DNA of 29,859 bases from Galactobacter sp. (lineage in GTDB: Bacteria; Actinomycetota; Actinomycetes; Actinomycetales; Micrococcaceae). Location of the stretch: the NCBI RefSeq assembly GCF_022712295.1, contig NZ_JALAGT010000176.1:1-29859 (forward strand). Reading direction: 5' to 3'. Positions 1-7,802 of the stretch are shown one piece after another. The translations under genes were made by a program, and so were the position numbers. The notes beneath the pieces were generated by a model. The model worked only from the letters and a program-made list of their open reading frames with translations. It made no database searches and had not been told where the DNA came from. The stretch's first letter is position 1. Each line of letters starts with the position of its first letter.

Positions 1-201
1 GTGGCCTCGACGACGTCGAGACTGCCACCACGGACTGGGTCGGATGGTTCAACCACGAACGCCTCCACTCCATGCTCGGCTACCGCACCCCCGCCGAAGT
101 CGAGACCGAATACTGGGCCCGGCTCACCGACCCAGAACAGGGCGCTACCGCGGCCTGAAACCCAACACACGCTGACCCTCAACCAAACCCGGGACTTGAC
201 A
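1..201 (+). mobile_element. Right end of an IS3-type insertion sequence
   Basis: The transposase fragment is followed by about 40 noncoding bases ending in CCGGGACTTGACA at 189-201. IS3-family elements usually end TG...CA, and the reverse complement of this stretch begins TGTCAAGTCC, so base 201 is my best guess for the right boundary. The left end lies outside the window, so the inverted repeat cannot be matched and no target duplication can be confirmed. Bases 202-340 hold only a 23-codon open frame (204-275) that I do not recognise, plus the hairpin listed separately. Confidence 0.55.
3..158 (+). CDS. IS3-family transposase, C-terminal fragment
   Basis: Reading from base 3, the frame encodes about 51 residues ending in TGA at 156-158. 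It contains the end of an rve-type integrase core: a WFNHERLHSMLGYRTPAEVE stretch, which is the well known C-terminal signature of IS3-family OrfB (W-x-N-x-x-R-x-H-S-x-L-G-x-x-P). The catalytic D, D and E residues lie upstream and outside the window, apart from what may be the tail of the final helix. The gene is cut by the window edge, so whether the element is intact cannot be judged. A plausible terminal inverted repeat lies 40 bases downstream, as expected for OrfB at the right end of such an element. The family call is secure; the subgroup is not. Confidence 0.88.
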   Translation, partial: GLDDVETATTDWVGWFNHERLHSMLGYRTPAEVETEYWARLTDPEQGATAA

Positions 202-296
202 GAATGTCCACGAAAGAAAGCATCGCCCTGCTCAACACGGCCCAGCGCATGCACCTCGCTCTGCCTCGGCGCTGACGCGGCAGCTTGCTGCTGGCT

Positions 297-327
297 ACCT
301 CCTGCGTCGTTCCCCTCCGCAGGAGGT
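297..327 (-). terminator. Hairpin downstream of the rhomboid gene
   Basis: Perfect 10-bp inverted repeat ACCTCCTGCG (297-306) and CGCAGGAGGT (318-327) with an 11-nt loop. It sits 13 bases beyond the stop codon of the minus-strand rhomboid gene, so it probably ends that transcript and also shields the gene from transcription out of the IS element. No clear U-tract follows on either strand, so an intrinsic terminator is likely but not certain. Confidence 0.55.
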
Positions 328-340
328 GCCGACGGGTGAG

Positions 341-940
341 CTATCTGTCCTGTCGAGGCCGCAGGGCGTAGGCGGCAACCACCCCACCGATCGCGCCGAA
401 GAGGTGGGCCTGCCACGACACCCCGTAGTGGGCGAACAGGATGCCTGCGATCATGCCAGCACCGTAGGTCACGCCAACCACTATCCCAATGACTGCGTAC
501 AACACTCGGTGGCCCATGGACGGCGCTACGAAGGCACGCGCAAGCAGATAACCGAAGTAACCGAACACCAGCCCGGAAGCACCCACCGTGACGGTTCCCG
601 GTGAGTTGATCAGCCACGCCCCGGCGCCGGAAATCACCGCGACGATCCCGGTCACCGACCAGAAACGTGCCTTCCCATCGAAAGCAATCAACAGGCCGAA
701 CACCAGGAACGGGATGGTGTTGGAGAGCAGGTGCCAGAAGTTCGCGTGCAGTAGTGGCGCGAGGATCAGCCCGTCCAGACCCCAGAAGTGCCACGACTGG
801 ACCCCGAACAACCTGTTCCACGATCCCGGCAAGATTGCATCGGCCAGCCGGATGACCCACATGGCGGCCAGGAGCACCACAGGCTGTGCCAGGCTCCTGA
901 GCACAGGGCGGTCAGAGGGTGTCTCAACCGAGGTCGTCAT
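341..940 (-). CDS. Rhomboid-family intramembrane serine protease
   Basis: This 199-residue polytopic membrane protein has the rhomboid catalytic signatures. A GASG motif at residues 120-123 supplies the nucleophile Ser122. A histidine in a later helix (SWQAHLFG, His179) completes the Ser-His dyad. The HxxxN element of TM2 is present (His70 to Asn74, in the stretch ANFWHLLSN). About six hydrophobic segments can be seen, as in the minimal bacterial rhomboid core. It would cleave transmembrane substrates within the bilayer; the substrate is unknown. The ATG at 940 has a GGAAG element about 9 bases upstream. It is transcribed away from the M17 gene and ends at a hairpin, so it is probably monocistronic. 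All catalytic residues are intact. Confidence 0.93.
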   Translation of the reverse strand: MTTSVETPSDRPVLRSLAQPVVLLAAMWVIRLADAILPGSWNRLFGVQSWHFWGLDGLILAPLLHANFWHLLSNTIPFLVFGLLIAFDGKARFWSVTGIVAVISGAGAWLINSPGTVTVGASGLVFGYFGYLLARAFVAPSMGHRVLYAVIGIVVGVTYGAGMIAGILFAHYGVSWQAHLFGAIGGVVAAYALRPRQDR

Positions 941-1051
941 GCGCCAAGTCTTCCATCAAGCGGCCCCCGCCGAGCTTCTCCGCCGACCGAGCCTCGGCGC
1001 CACGTACTCGATGACGTTCTTGAACGGGCGCGCGGTACAGTCCATATCCGG

Positions 1052-1079
1052 CGGACACGGCGACACGTACACATACAAT
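1052..1079 (+). promoter_or_regulatory. Candidate promoter for the M17 aminopeptidase gene
   Basis: A CGGACA element (1052-1057, 4 of 6 match to TTGACA) is followed after 16 bases by TACAAT (1074-1079, 5 of 6 match to TATAAT). The start point would be near 1086, leaving a leader of about 100 bases that carries a direct repeat. It lies in the 244-base divergent gap between the rhomboid and M17 genes. Prediction by eye only. Confidence 0.4.
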
Positions 1080-1093
1080 CGTTCGTGGAATCA

Positions 1094-1137
1094 GGTTCAG
1101 ACTCGTCGGGTCCACAACATGCCGGTTCAGACCGTCG
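1094..1137 (+). repeat. Direct repeat in the M17 leader, possible operator pair
   Basis: GGTTCAGAC-T-CGTCG (1094-1108) recurs as GGTTCAGAC-CGTCG (1124-1137), one base shorter, with starts exactly 30 bases apart (about three helical turns). The repeats lie just downstream of the predicted start point, where a repressor could block elongation. Which regulator would bind is unknown. Confidence 0.4.
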
Positions 1138-1184
1138 CTTCAGGCGAGACCTTGCCGTGACGTCAACGAAGGAGACTGTTGAAT

Positions 1185-2630
1185 ATGGCGCTGAGCATGG
1201 TGTTCGGCCAAGGTTCCGATGCCGTTGATGAGGATCAGCCACTCACATTTCGCCCGCCATTGAACACACTTCCCGTGAGTGACACGAATCCAGACGCATA
1301 TTCCTCCGCGTTCGCCTTCCCAGTCCCGGGTTCCGGCATCTTCTCCACTCTCGAACTCCCGGCTCCCGGTGCTTCGGCAGAGATGTACAGAGCCTGGGGC
1401 ACAAGCGCCGGTCAGTACATGTCCTTGTTGCGCACACGCCTCGTCGAAGAAGCTGAGAAGATGATGTTTCGGATGGACCTCAGTGAATCGTCACTGAGTG
1501 AGGAGAGCCTGGTCGGCATCGTTTGCGGCATCATTTCAGGCCTTGGAGGAGTCGAGAACTCACGTGCCGTACCGGTGGAACTGGTTGTACCCCCTTTGCT
1601 CGTTCTCTCCGACTCCTTGCTGGAGCGTGCGGACGTGGTTCAGCAAGCGGTGGAACTGGCAACCGAGTTGACTGATGCCAGGGCAAACCAACTTGATCCA
1701 AGCCGATTCGCTGAAATCGCTGCGAAACAGGCCCAAGATCATCGACTCGGTATCCGGGTGAGGGCTGGTCAAGACCTTAGCGAAGGCGGGTTCGGAGCCA
1801 TCTCGGCCATCGGACGGGGTTCCACCGAGCACCCGCCCGTCCTGATCGAATTGTGGTATCCAGGCGCCCACGGCTCCGTGGGACCGAATCCTCCGGAAGG
1901 CGCCGTCGGACTTGCAGGAAAGGGGGTGTGCTTCGATTCCGGCGGTTTGAGCATCAAAAGCGCAGAGGGCATGTACAGCATGCACACCGACTGCTGTGGC
2001 GCGGCGAGCGTCCTGGCCGCGATGACCGCACTAGACGACCTCCAGGTGGAAACACCTGTCTACGCCGTCCTCCCGATGGTGGAGAACCTACCGGGGCCGT
2101 CCTCGGTCAAACCTGGGGATGTCATCACTGCGAGGAACGGTGCCGGTGTCGAGATCATCGATTCAGACTTCGAAGGACGAGTGGTTCTCGCAGATGCGGT
2201 GGCGCTGCTCGCCGAGTCCCGCCCCGCAGCCATCTACAGTTTTGCGACCTTGACCTACCAGATCCAAATCGCACTCGGCCCGGATATTGCCGGACTCTTC
2301 GCCCGCGACGCCACGGCAGGCGCCCGCATGCTCCGAGCAGCTGAGCGGTCAGGTGAACCACTGTGGCTCATGCCATGGGCAACGAGGTACAGCGAACAAC
2401 TCAATTCCATCGCTCCAGGCGCACAGCTCCGCAATCACCCGCTTCGCCCCAGCGGACGGGCCATCACCGCGGCACTCTTCATAGGAGCGTTCGTACCGGA
2501 GACGATCCCGTTTGCACATGTCGACTTCGCCGGTCCTACGGTCACGCACACTCCGAACGGCCCAGCAGCCACCGGGTACGGTGTCCGCTCCATCCTGGAG
2601 GTCTTGACCAATTGGCCGGGCTCATTCTGA
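1185..2630 (+). CDS. M17 leucyl aminopeptidase family protein
   Basis: This 481-residue protein belongs to the two-metal cytosolic aminopeptidases (PepA/LAP), which remove N-terminal residues from peptides. Every catalytic position of E. coli PepA has a counterpart with identical spacing: Lys246, Asp251 and Lys258 in the GKGVCFDSGGLSIK stretch, Asp269 in HTDCCGAA, and Asp328, Glu330 and Arg332 in DSDFEGR. The usual NTDAEGR signature reads DSDFEGR here, so the leading Asn is Asp and the Ala is Phe, a notable but non-ligand change. The N-terminal third is poorly conserved, as is normal. An AAGGAG at 1169-1174 precedes both ATG 1185 (10 bases) and an in-frame TTG at 1179 (4 bases); I prefer the ATG. 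It converges on the amidohydrolase gene across a shared terminator. Its place beside the hydantoinase genes suggests it trims a peptide-like product. Confidence 0.93.
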   Translation: MALSMVFGQGSDAVDEDQPLTFRPPLNTLPVSDTNPDAYSSAFAFPVPGSGIFSTLELPAPGASAEMYRAWGTSAGQYMSLLRTRLVEEAEKMMFRMDLSESSLSEESLVGIVCGIISGLGGVENSRAVPVELVVPPLLVLSDSLLERADVVQQAVELATELTDARANQLDPSRFAEIAAKQAQDHRLGIRVRAGQDLSEGGFGAISAIGRGSTEHPPVLIELWYPGAHGSVGPNPPEGAVGLAGKGVCFDSGGLSIKSAEGMYSMHTDCCGAASVLAAMTALDDLQVETPVYAVLPMVENLPGPSSVKPGDVITARNGAGVEIIDSDFEGRVVLADAVALLAESRPAAIYSFATLTYQIQIALGPDIAGLFARDATAGARMLRAAERSGEPLWLMPWATRYSEQLNSIAPGAQLRNHPLRPSGRAITAALFIGAFVPETIPFAHVDFAGPTVTHTPNGPAATGYGVRSILEVLTNWPGSF

Positions 2631-2650
2631 ACGCCCGGGGCCGAATTCGA

Positions 2651-2686
2651 CTGTGGGGAGAACAGGCCGACAAGTTCTCCCCACAG
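2651..2686. terminator. Bidirectional terminator between M17 and amidohydrolase genes
   Basis: Perfect 13-bp stem CTGTGGGGAGAAC (2651-2663) and GTTCTCCCCACAG (2674-2686) with a 10-nt loop. It lies centrally in the 78-base gap between two convergent stop codons, so it should end both transcripts. There is no strong T-tract on either side. Confidence 0.75.
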
Positions 2687-2708
2687 CCATCCAGGAGTGA
2701 CGGCGCCG

Positions 2709-3908
2709 TCAGGCCACCACACGTCCTCGCTGGATCACCTGAGTGTGCGATGCTTCGTCCCACAGCACGGACGGCTCCTCCAGGGGGTTGCCTTTGAGGA
2801 CCACGGCATCGCCGACTCCACCGACGGACAGGGTCCCCAGTCGAGGATCGCGCAGAACCTGTGCGTTCCCGACCGTCATGGCATGCAAGGTGTCGGCCGC
2901 ACCGATGGCCTCCACCTGCAGCTCCACACCGCGAAGCTGATCGTCCTCGAGGTCACCCATCAGATCGGTACCGAATCCGATCCTGACACCAGCGGCCAGA
3001 GCCATCTGGATGGCCTCCTGCCCATGCGACAGAACCTCAAGGTTCTTGGTGAGTGACGTCTGGTTGAGCCCAAGATCGGCGCCACGCCGGTTCATGGCGT
3101 CGTAGGCCGATAGCGTCGGCACCAAGACCGACCTCAGCTCGGACATACGTTCAGCCGTGGCTGCGTCGATCAGGTTCCCGTGCTCGATGCAGCGCACACC
3201 GTTCTCTATGGAATGGCGCACGGCCTCCACGGAGTAGGAATGGGCGGTGACGTAGCTGCCCCTACGCGTGGCCTCGTCCGTGACAGCACGAAGCTCCTCG
3301 TCCGAGTACTGCGGAATCGCCAGGGGGTCCGTCAGTGAGAAGACGCCGCCGGACGTCATGACCTTGATGGCGTGAGCACCCGTACGAAGCCGTTCCCGCA
3401 CGGCGACTCGAAGGTTGTCGACTCCGTCCACCACTTCGCACATGTGACCGTGGCTAAAGCAGATGTCGACGTGTGCCGACCTCGGATCACCGTGACCGCC
3501 TGTCTGGCTCAAGGCGGAACCCGTGAAGAGATAGCGAGGCGAAGCAAAGATGCCCGCATCCACCGCGCGCTGCAGTCCGATGTCTCCACCGGCAACGTCT
3601 CGCACCGTCGTGAAGCCGCGATTCAGCGCCTTGGCCAGGCGAACCGATCCGTTGATGGCCGCAAAGCTCAATGGACCGCGTTCGATTTCCAGGCCGTCCA
3701 TCGACGTCGCGTATGCATGGAAATGAGCATCGATGAGTCCAGGAATGACCCAGCTATCGGCCGCATCGACAATATTGTCCGGTGTTCCGCGTGGGGAATC
3801 GACCACGAACCCGTCTTCGATGATGACGTCGCGCTGGGAGAATCCCTGCTGTTTTCCATCCCAGACCTGGGCATTAGTAAGTACCAAACTACCGGTATGA
3901 GCGTGCAT
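2709..3908 (-). CDS. Metal-dependent amidohydrolase, prolidase/imidazolonepropionase-like
   Basis: This 399-residue protein has the amidohydrolase (beta/alpha)8-barrel layout: an N-terminal beta-sandwich strand set, then PGLIDAHFH with metal ligands His62 and His64, a probable carboxylated Lys182 (HAIKVMTSGG), His223 (TAHSYS), His243 (CIEHGN) and catalytic Asp315 (GFGTD). The SQTGGHGDPR stretch near residues 134-143 resembles the Xaa-Pro dipeptidase and Arg-carboxypeptidase subgroup (Sgx9260-like) rather than classic cyclic dihydropyrimidinases, so cleavage of a dipeptide or N-acyl amino acid is my best guess. The ATG at 3908 has AAAGGGG close upstream; an in-frame ATG at 3944 lacks a good site. 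It is the last gene of the minus-strand operon, 72 bases after hyuB, and could hydrolyse the linear product made by HyuA/HyuB. Substrate uncertain. Confidence 0.9.
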   Translation of the reverse strand: MHAHTGSLVLTNAQVWDGKQQGFSQRDVIIEDGFVVDSPRGTPDNIVDAADSWVIPGLIDAHFHAYATSMDGLEIERGPLSFAAINGSVRLAKALNRGFTTVRDVAGGDIGLQRAVDAGIFASPRYLFTGSALSQTGGHGDPRSAHVDICFSHGHMCEVVDGVDNLRVAVRERLRTGAHAIKVMTSGGVFSLTDPLAIPQYSDEELRAVTDEATRRGSYVTAHSYSVEAVRHSIENGVRCIEHGNLIDAATAERMSELRSVLVPTLSAYDAMNRRGADLGLNQTSLTKNLEVLSHGQEAIQMALAAGVRIGFGTDLMGDLEDDQLRGVELQVEAIGAADTLHAMTVGNAQVLRDPRLGTLSVGGVGDAVVLKGNPLEEPSVLWDEASHTQVIQRGRVVA

Positions 3909-3980
3909 CACCGCCCCTTTCGTCGTACTGCAGGTGGGCGACATTCAAGCCATGTGGATGCCGCCCACCTCAGGTTCTGT

Positions 3981-5696
3981 TCAGTTCCGTGCAGTCGCGC
4001 GAAGCACTGCGGTGGCATCCTCATCGATTCGAAGATCGTCGGTCACGACTACGGAGTAGTCGCGGGCTGCGGCTTCGGGAGAAATGAACTCGTTGCGAAG
4101 GTCCTTCTCGATCGAAGAGAATTCCCTGTCGAGGGGGCTGCCATATCCACCGCCACCACCGGTGGCGTTAACGAGGACCTCGTCCATACCCATGTGGTTG
4201 TAGCTCGGGCCCTTCCACACTTCCTTATCTGTGTTGGGGTTCAGGATCACCGCGTTGGGAGTGGCTTCCAACCCGTCCAGCAGCGACCAAGGCTTGGTCT
4301 GGGTCTTGTAGGACAGCATGATCCCGATGCCAGGCGCCGTGTAGCGATACGAGCGGGAGATCCCTACGCCTCCACGGTACCGACCGGCACCAGACGAATC
4401 CTGCCGGTACCCGTAGTGCTCCATGAACAGGGGCGTGCGCATTTCGAAGACCTCGACGGGCGTGTTGCGACAGCCGGGTTCAGACATGTGCATGATGGCG
4501 TCCTCGCCATCGCCGCAGGCGGAACCACCGAAGCCGACGGCCTCGTTACTGCCGTCCTGCCACTGCTCGCCGGAGGCCGGATCGGTACCCAGCCCAATGA
4601 ATGCGCAAACATCGCCGCCAGAGCTGGCCGGGATCACGTCGGGCATGGCCTGGGCAAGCGCCTTGAGCACCACTTCACAGGAGAGCAAACCGGTCCACAA
4701 CGTGAAGGTCGGCATGGGCGGCACGGCGTAGACGACCGATCCCTCTTCGGCGACGACACGCAGCGGAGCAAAGTTGCCTGCCACCACTGGGGAGTCCGGA
4801 GTCGTGATGGATTTGAAGACCAACGAACATGCCGCCGTGGTCAGCCCGATGGGAACGTTAACCGGTCCTTTGACGCCCTTGGCGCTGCCCGTCCAGTCGA
4901 CGACCATCTCTTCGTCGGTGATCGTCACCGTGCACTGGAGCTTCACCAGTTCTCCAACGTCGACGCCATCCTCGTCAACGTAGTCGACGGCAGTCCAGGA
5001 ACCCTTGGGAAGCTTCTCTAGAGCCAGCCGAGAGAGCCTTTCGCCATGCACGTTGATAGCGTCCATGGCCTCGGTAAGGGTATCCCGCCCGAACTTCTCC
5101 GCAAGTTCGTGCGTGCGCTTCACACCGGTGACCACGGCCGAGACCTGCGAGGAGATGTCGCCGATGGTGTGACGGGGGCGGCGACTGTTGAACTTGATCA
5201 TGTTGAAGACGTCTTCGTTGCGCTCACCGCGACGGTAGAGCTTCGAGGCCACCATCATGAGACCCTCTTGCGAGATGTCCGTGGAATCCAGCACGTAGCC
5301 GGGATCCTTCTGGTTGAGGTCGGTGACGTGCTGACGGCAGGTGATGAAGCCGATCAGAACACCTTCGTGGTGCACGGGAGCGAACACCAGCGGATCCAGT
5401 GCGTGGGCACTGGCCCAGTACGGGTAGTTCATGATGTAGACGTCGCCCGGCTCGATGTTTTCCTTACCCAAGAACTCGATGCCGTGCTTGACCCCGATGT
5501 CGTTTCCACGAGTGAAGACTGCAACGCCGGGGGTGTCCGCGACAACGTCACCGTTGGCATCGTGAATTCCGATACCGTAATCATGTACCTCGTAGACCAC
5601 GGTGTTGTAGGCGGTCCGGCACAGGTTGCGGGCGATCTCCTCGGCCGCGGCGAGCAGACCGTTGCGGATGATTTCGGTCGTAATGGCGTCCACCAT
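3981..5696 (-). CDS. Hydantoinase B / oxoprolinase family subunit (HyuB-like)
   Basis: This 571-residue protein matches the hydantoinase B family, whose members form the second subunit of N-methylhydantoinase, 5-oxoprolinase and acetone carboxylase complexes. Visible landmarks are the N-terminal TTEIIRNGLLAAAEEI, the GDVYIMNYPY stretch near 84-93, the DWTGSAKGVKGPVN segment, and a C-terminal glycine-rich block (NATGGGGGYGSPLDRE) typical of the family. Compared with the consensus I remember (NDPY..GGTHLPD, RAHHADIGG), the metal-site region reads NYPYWASAHALD and RQHVTDLNQ. It therefore keeps His98, Asp101, His123 and Asp126 but loses one histidine and one aspartate. The ATG at 5696 follows the hyuA stop after one base and uses an AAGGAGG site inside the end of hyuA, so the two are translationally coupled. 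Length is normal. Confidence 0.92.
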   Translation of the reverse strand: MVDAITTEIIRNGLLAAAEEIARNLCRTAYNTVVYEVHDYGIGIHDANGDVVADTPGVAVFTRGNDIGVKHGIEFLGKENIEPGDVYIMNYPYWASAHALDPLVFAPVHHEGVLIGFITCRQHVTDLNQKDPGYVLDSTDISQEGLMMVASKLYRRGERNEDVFNMIKFNSRRPRHTIGDISSQVSAVVTGVKRTHELAEKFGRDTLTEAMDAINVHGERLSRLALEKLPKGSWTAVDYVDEDGVDVGELVKLQCTVTITDEEMVVDWTGSAKGVKGPVNVPIGLTTAACSLVFKSITTPDSPVVAGNFAPLRVVAEEGSVVYAVPPMPTFTLWTGLLSCEVVLKALAQAMPDVIPASSGGDVCAFIGLGTDPASGEQWQDGSNEAVGFGGSACGDGEDAIMHMSEPGCRNTPVEVFEMRTPLFMEHYGYRQDSSGAGRYRGGVGISRSYRYTAPGIGIMLSYKTQTKPWSLLDGLEATPNAVILNPNTDKEVWKGPSYNHMGMDEVLVNATGGGGGYGSPLDREFSSIEKDLRNEFISPEAAARDYSVVVTDDLRIDEDATAVLRATARN

Positions 5697-5697
5697 G

Positions 5698-7746
5698 TCA
5701 GGCCTCCTTGTTCTCGGTGTTCTCGATGGTGATAAGCAGTTCCCCATAGGGACCCACCACAAGGCGATCGCCTTGGTGCATGACCGTGGTCGCAGTGTGT
5801 TCGGTGACGACTGCGGGGCCTTCGACGACGTCGCCGGCCAAGAGGTCCTCACGCGCAACGAGCAGGTACTCGGACTGAACGTCCCCGGGCAGCATGACCG
5901 TACGGATACGGGTCGGGTAGCTGCCTTCTTCTCGCTGCGGGGTCTTCGGCAGATCGGGCTTGTCGACCACACCAACGGCCTTCAATCGCAGTGTGGTCAC
6001 TTCGTGCGGATCGTCCATGACGTGTCCGTACTGACGCTCATGCGCCTCGTCGAAGCTGTTCCGGACGTCCAAGCGCGGGTCATCGAGAGAGGCGTCGTAG
6101 TCCACGGAAACAGAGTGCTCCTGCCCCAGGAACCGAACTTCGATGGTGCGCCGAAACAGGCGACGTCCAGGCTCGAACCCTTCCTCTGCCAGGATCTCTG
6201 CCGCTTCGGCCTCCATGTCCTTGTACAGGCGCTCGGTCTCTGCAGGATCCATGTCGGCCAGAAGCTGCACGTTGGTCCTGGACAGGTCGTGCTGCACGTC
6301 AGCCATGAGCATGCCGAGCGCTGAGAAGGCGCCCTGCCCTGGAGGAACGATGACCTCGGGGATGCCCAACTCGCGTGCAACGTCGACAGCGACGAGACCG
6401 CCACCGCCACCGAAGCTCAGCAAAGAGAAGTCCTTGGGATCGTGGCCGAGCTCGATGGAGATGGCTCGCACGGCGCCCATGATCTTCGTGTTGGAGATGT
6501 TGACCATGCCACGTCCGAGCTCGGAGACGCTCAGACCCAATTCGTCTGCGATGGGCTTCAACGCCGAGTTGGCCGCCTCCGTGTCGAGAGTCAAGGATCC
6601 ACCCAGCGGAGTGTCTTCACCAAGGTAGCCAATGGACAAGGCTGCATCGGTGAAGGTCGGCTGCGTGCCACCCTTGCCGTAACTGGCAGGGCCGGGCTCG
6701 GCCCCGGCACTCTTGGGACCGACCTGCAGTCCGCCTGCCTCATCGAGGTAGCCGAGCGAGCCACCCCCCGCACCGATGGTGTGGATGTAGAGGGACGGGG
6801 TGTTGATCGGCAGGCCCTCGAACTCGGCGCCGTGGTACATGACCGGAGCGCCGTCCAGGACGAGGGAAGCATCCAGGCTGGTGCCACCCATGTCGATGGT
6901 GATCAGGTTGGGACGGTCCACCAGCTTGGAGAAGCCGGCCGCGCCGACCACACCTCCCGCCGGGCCCGAAAGAATCAGATTGACGGGTTGCTCTCGCGCC
7001 GTCGATGCCGTCATCGCTCCACCGCCCGAGCGGGACATCAAGAAGTGGCCGCCGAATCCGCGCTCCGCAAGTTCGCTCTCTAGTTCCTTGAGGTAGCTGC
7101 GCATGATGGGCTTGATGTAGGCGTCCAACACAGCGGTGCTGGTGCGCTCGTACTCGCGATACTCACGGGAAAGGTCATGCGAAACCGTGATCTCGAGGTC
7201 GGGGTTCTCTTCAAGGAGGATCTCCCGCATCCGCTGCTCGTGGGCCGGCGCGGTGTAGGCGTGCAGGAAGGCGACGGCAACCGCCTCATAGCCGCGACGA
7301 CCGATCTCCCTTGCCAGCTCCCGGGCTTCAGCCTCGTCCAATGGAGTCTTGACGCTTCCATCGGCGAGGGAACGTTCGGTCACCTCGAAGGTGTCATACC
7401 GCTCCAGGAGGGCCTTCGGCTTGTGGTGAGTCAGGTTGTACATCTCGGCCCGGTTGGTACGCCCCAACAAGTAGACGTCACGGAACCCCCGCGTGGCGAT
7501 GGTCGCGATACGTGCCCCGGTCCGGGTCAACAACGCATTGAGCCCGAGGGTGGATCCATGGTTGAACATGGACACGTCGGACGGAGTCGCTTTCGCCTTG
7601 TCGAAAGCCGAAAGCACTCCTCGCGTTGGCTCGGACGGTGTCGTGGGAACCTTCTCGAAGCGTAGTTCTCCCGTTTCCGGAACCAGCTTCACCACGTCGG
7701 TGAAGGTTCCACCCACGTCGATGGCCACGCGAACATTATTGGTCAT
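5698..7746 (-). CDS. Hydantoinase A / oxoprolinase family ATPase subunit (HyuA-like)
   Basis: This 682-residue protein, a normal length for HyuA, carries the actin-like ATPase fold of ATP-dependent hydantoinases and 5-oxoprolinases. The phosphate-1 loop DVGGTFTD is at residues 10-17. NHGSTLGLNALL near 62-73 corresponds to HGTTVATNAL. Further landmarks are SGPAGGVVGA (260-269), the phosphate-2 loop DMGGTSLDASLV (285-296), TIGAGGGSLGY (323-333), SAGAEPGPASYG (346-357) and SFGGGGG (444-450). All nucleotide-binding motifs are therefore intact. With HyuB it should hydrolyse a cyclic amide bond using ATP, or carboxylate a ketone as in acetone carboxylase; no third carboxylase subunit is seen nearby, so ring opening is more likely. 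The ATG at 7746 has AAGGA 9 bases upstream. It lies 56 bases after the ABM-like gene in the same operon. Confidence 0.93.
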   Translation of the reverse strand: MTNNVRVAIDVGGTFTDVVKLVPETGELRFEKVPTTPSEPTRGVLSAFDKAKATPSDVSMFNHGSTLGLNALLTRTGARIATIATRGFRDVYLLGRTNRAEMYNLTHHKPKALLERYDTFEVTERSLADGSVKTPLDEAEARELAREIGRRGYEAVAVAFLHAYTAPAHEQRMREILLEENPDLEITVSHDLSREYREYERTSTAVLDAYIKPIMRSYLKELESELAERGFGGHFLMSRSGGGAMTASTAREQPVNLILSGPAGGVVGAAGFSKLVDRPNLITIDMGGTSLDASLVLDGAPVMYHGAEFEGLPINTPSLYIHTIGAGGGSLGYLDEAGGLQVGPKSAGAEPGPASYGKGGTQPTFTDAALSIGYLGEDTPLGGSLTLDTEAANSALKPIADELGLSVSELGRGMVNISNTKIMGAVRAISIELGHDPKDFSLLSFGGGGGLVAVDVARELGIPEVIVPPGQGAFSALGMLMADVQHDLSRTNVQLLADMDPAETERLYKDMEAEAAEILAEEGFEPGRRLFRRTIEVRFLGQEHSVSVDYDASLDDPRLDVRNSFDEAHERQYGHVMDDPHEVTTLRLKAVGVVDKPDLPKTPQREEGSYPTRIRTVMLPGDVQSEYLLVAREDLLAGDVVEGPAVVTEHTATTVMHQGDRLVVGPYGELLITIENTENKEA

Positions 7747-7802
7747 GATAAAGAATCCTTCTGTCTCAAGTGATCTAAACGAGTTCTCGGAAAAAGCGAT
7801 AG

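Noticed and set aside
204..275. 23-codon open frame after the IS end
   Set aside because: It is short, lacks a ribosome site, has no recognised sequence, and its start lies against the putative IS terminus. It could be the remnant of a broken gene but cannot be supported.
3372..5021. Long plus-strand open frame (549 codons) opposite the amidohydrolase and hyuB
   Set aside because: It is antisense to two genes with clear family motifs, its product is rich in Arg, His and Val with no recognisable domain, and it has no ribosome site. High G+C content produces such frames.
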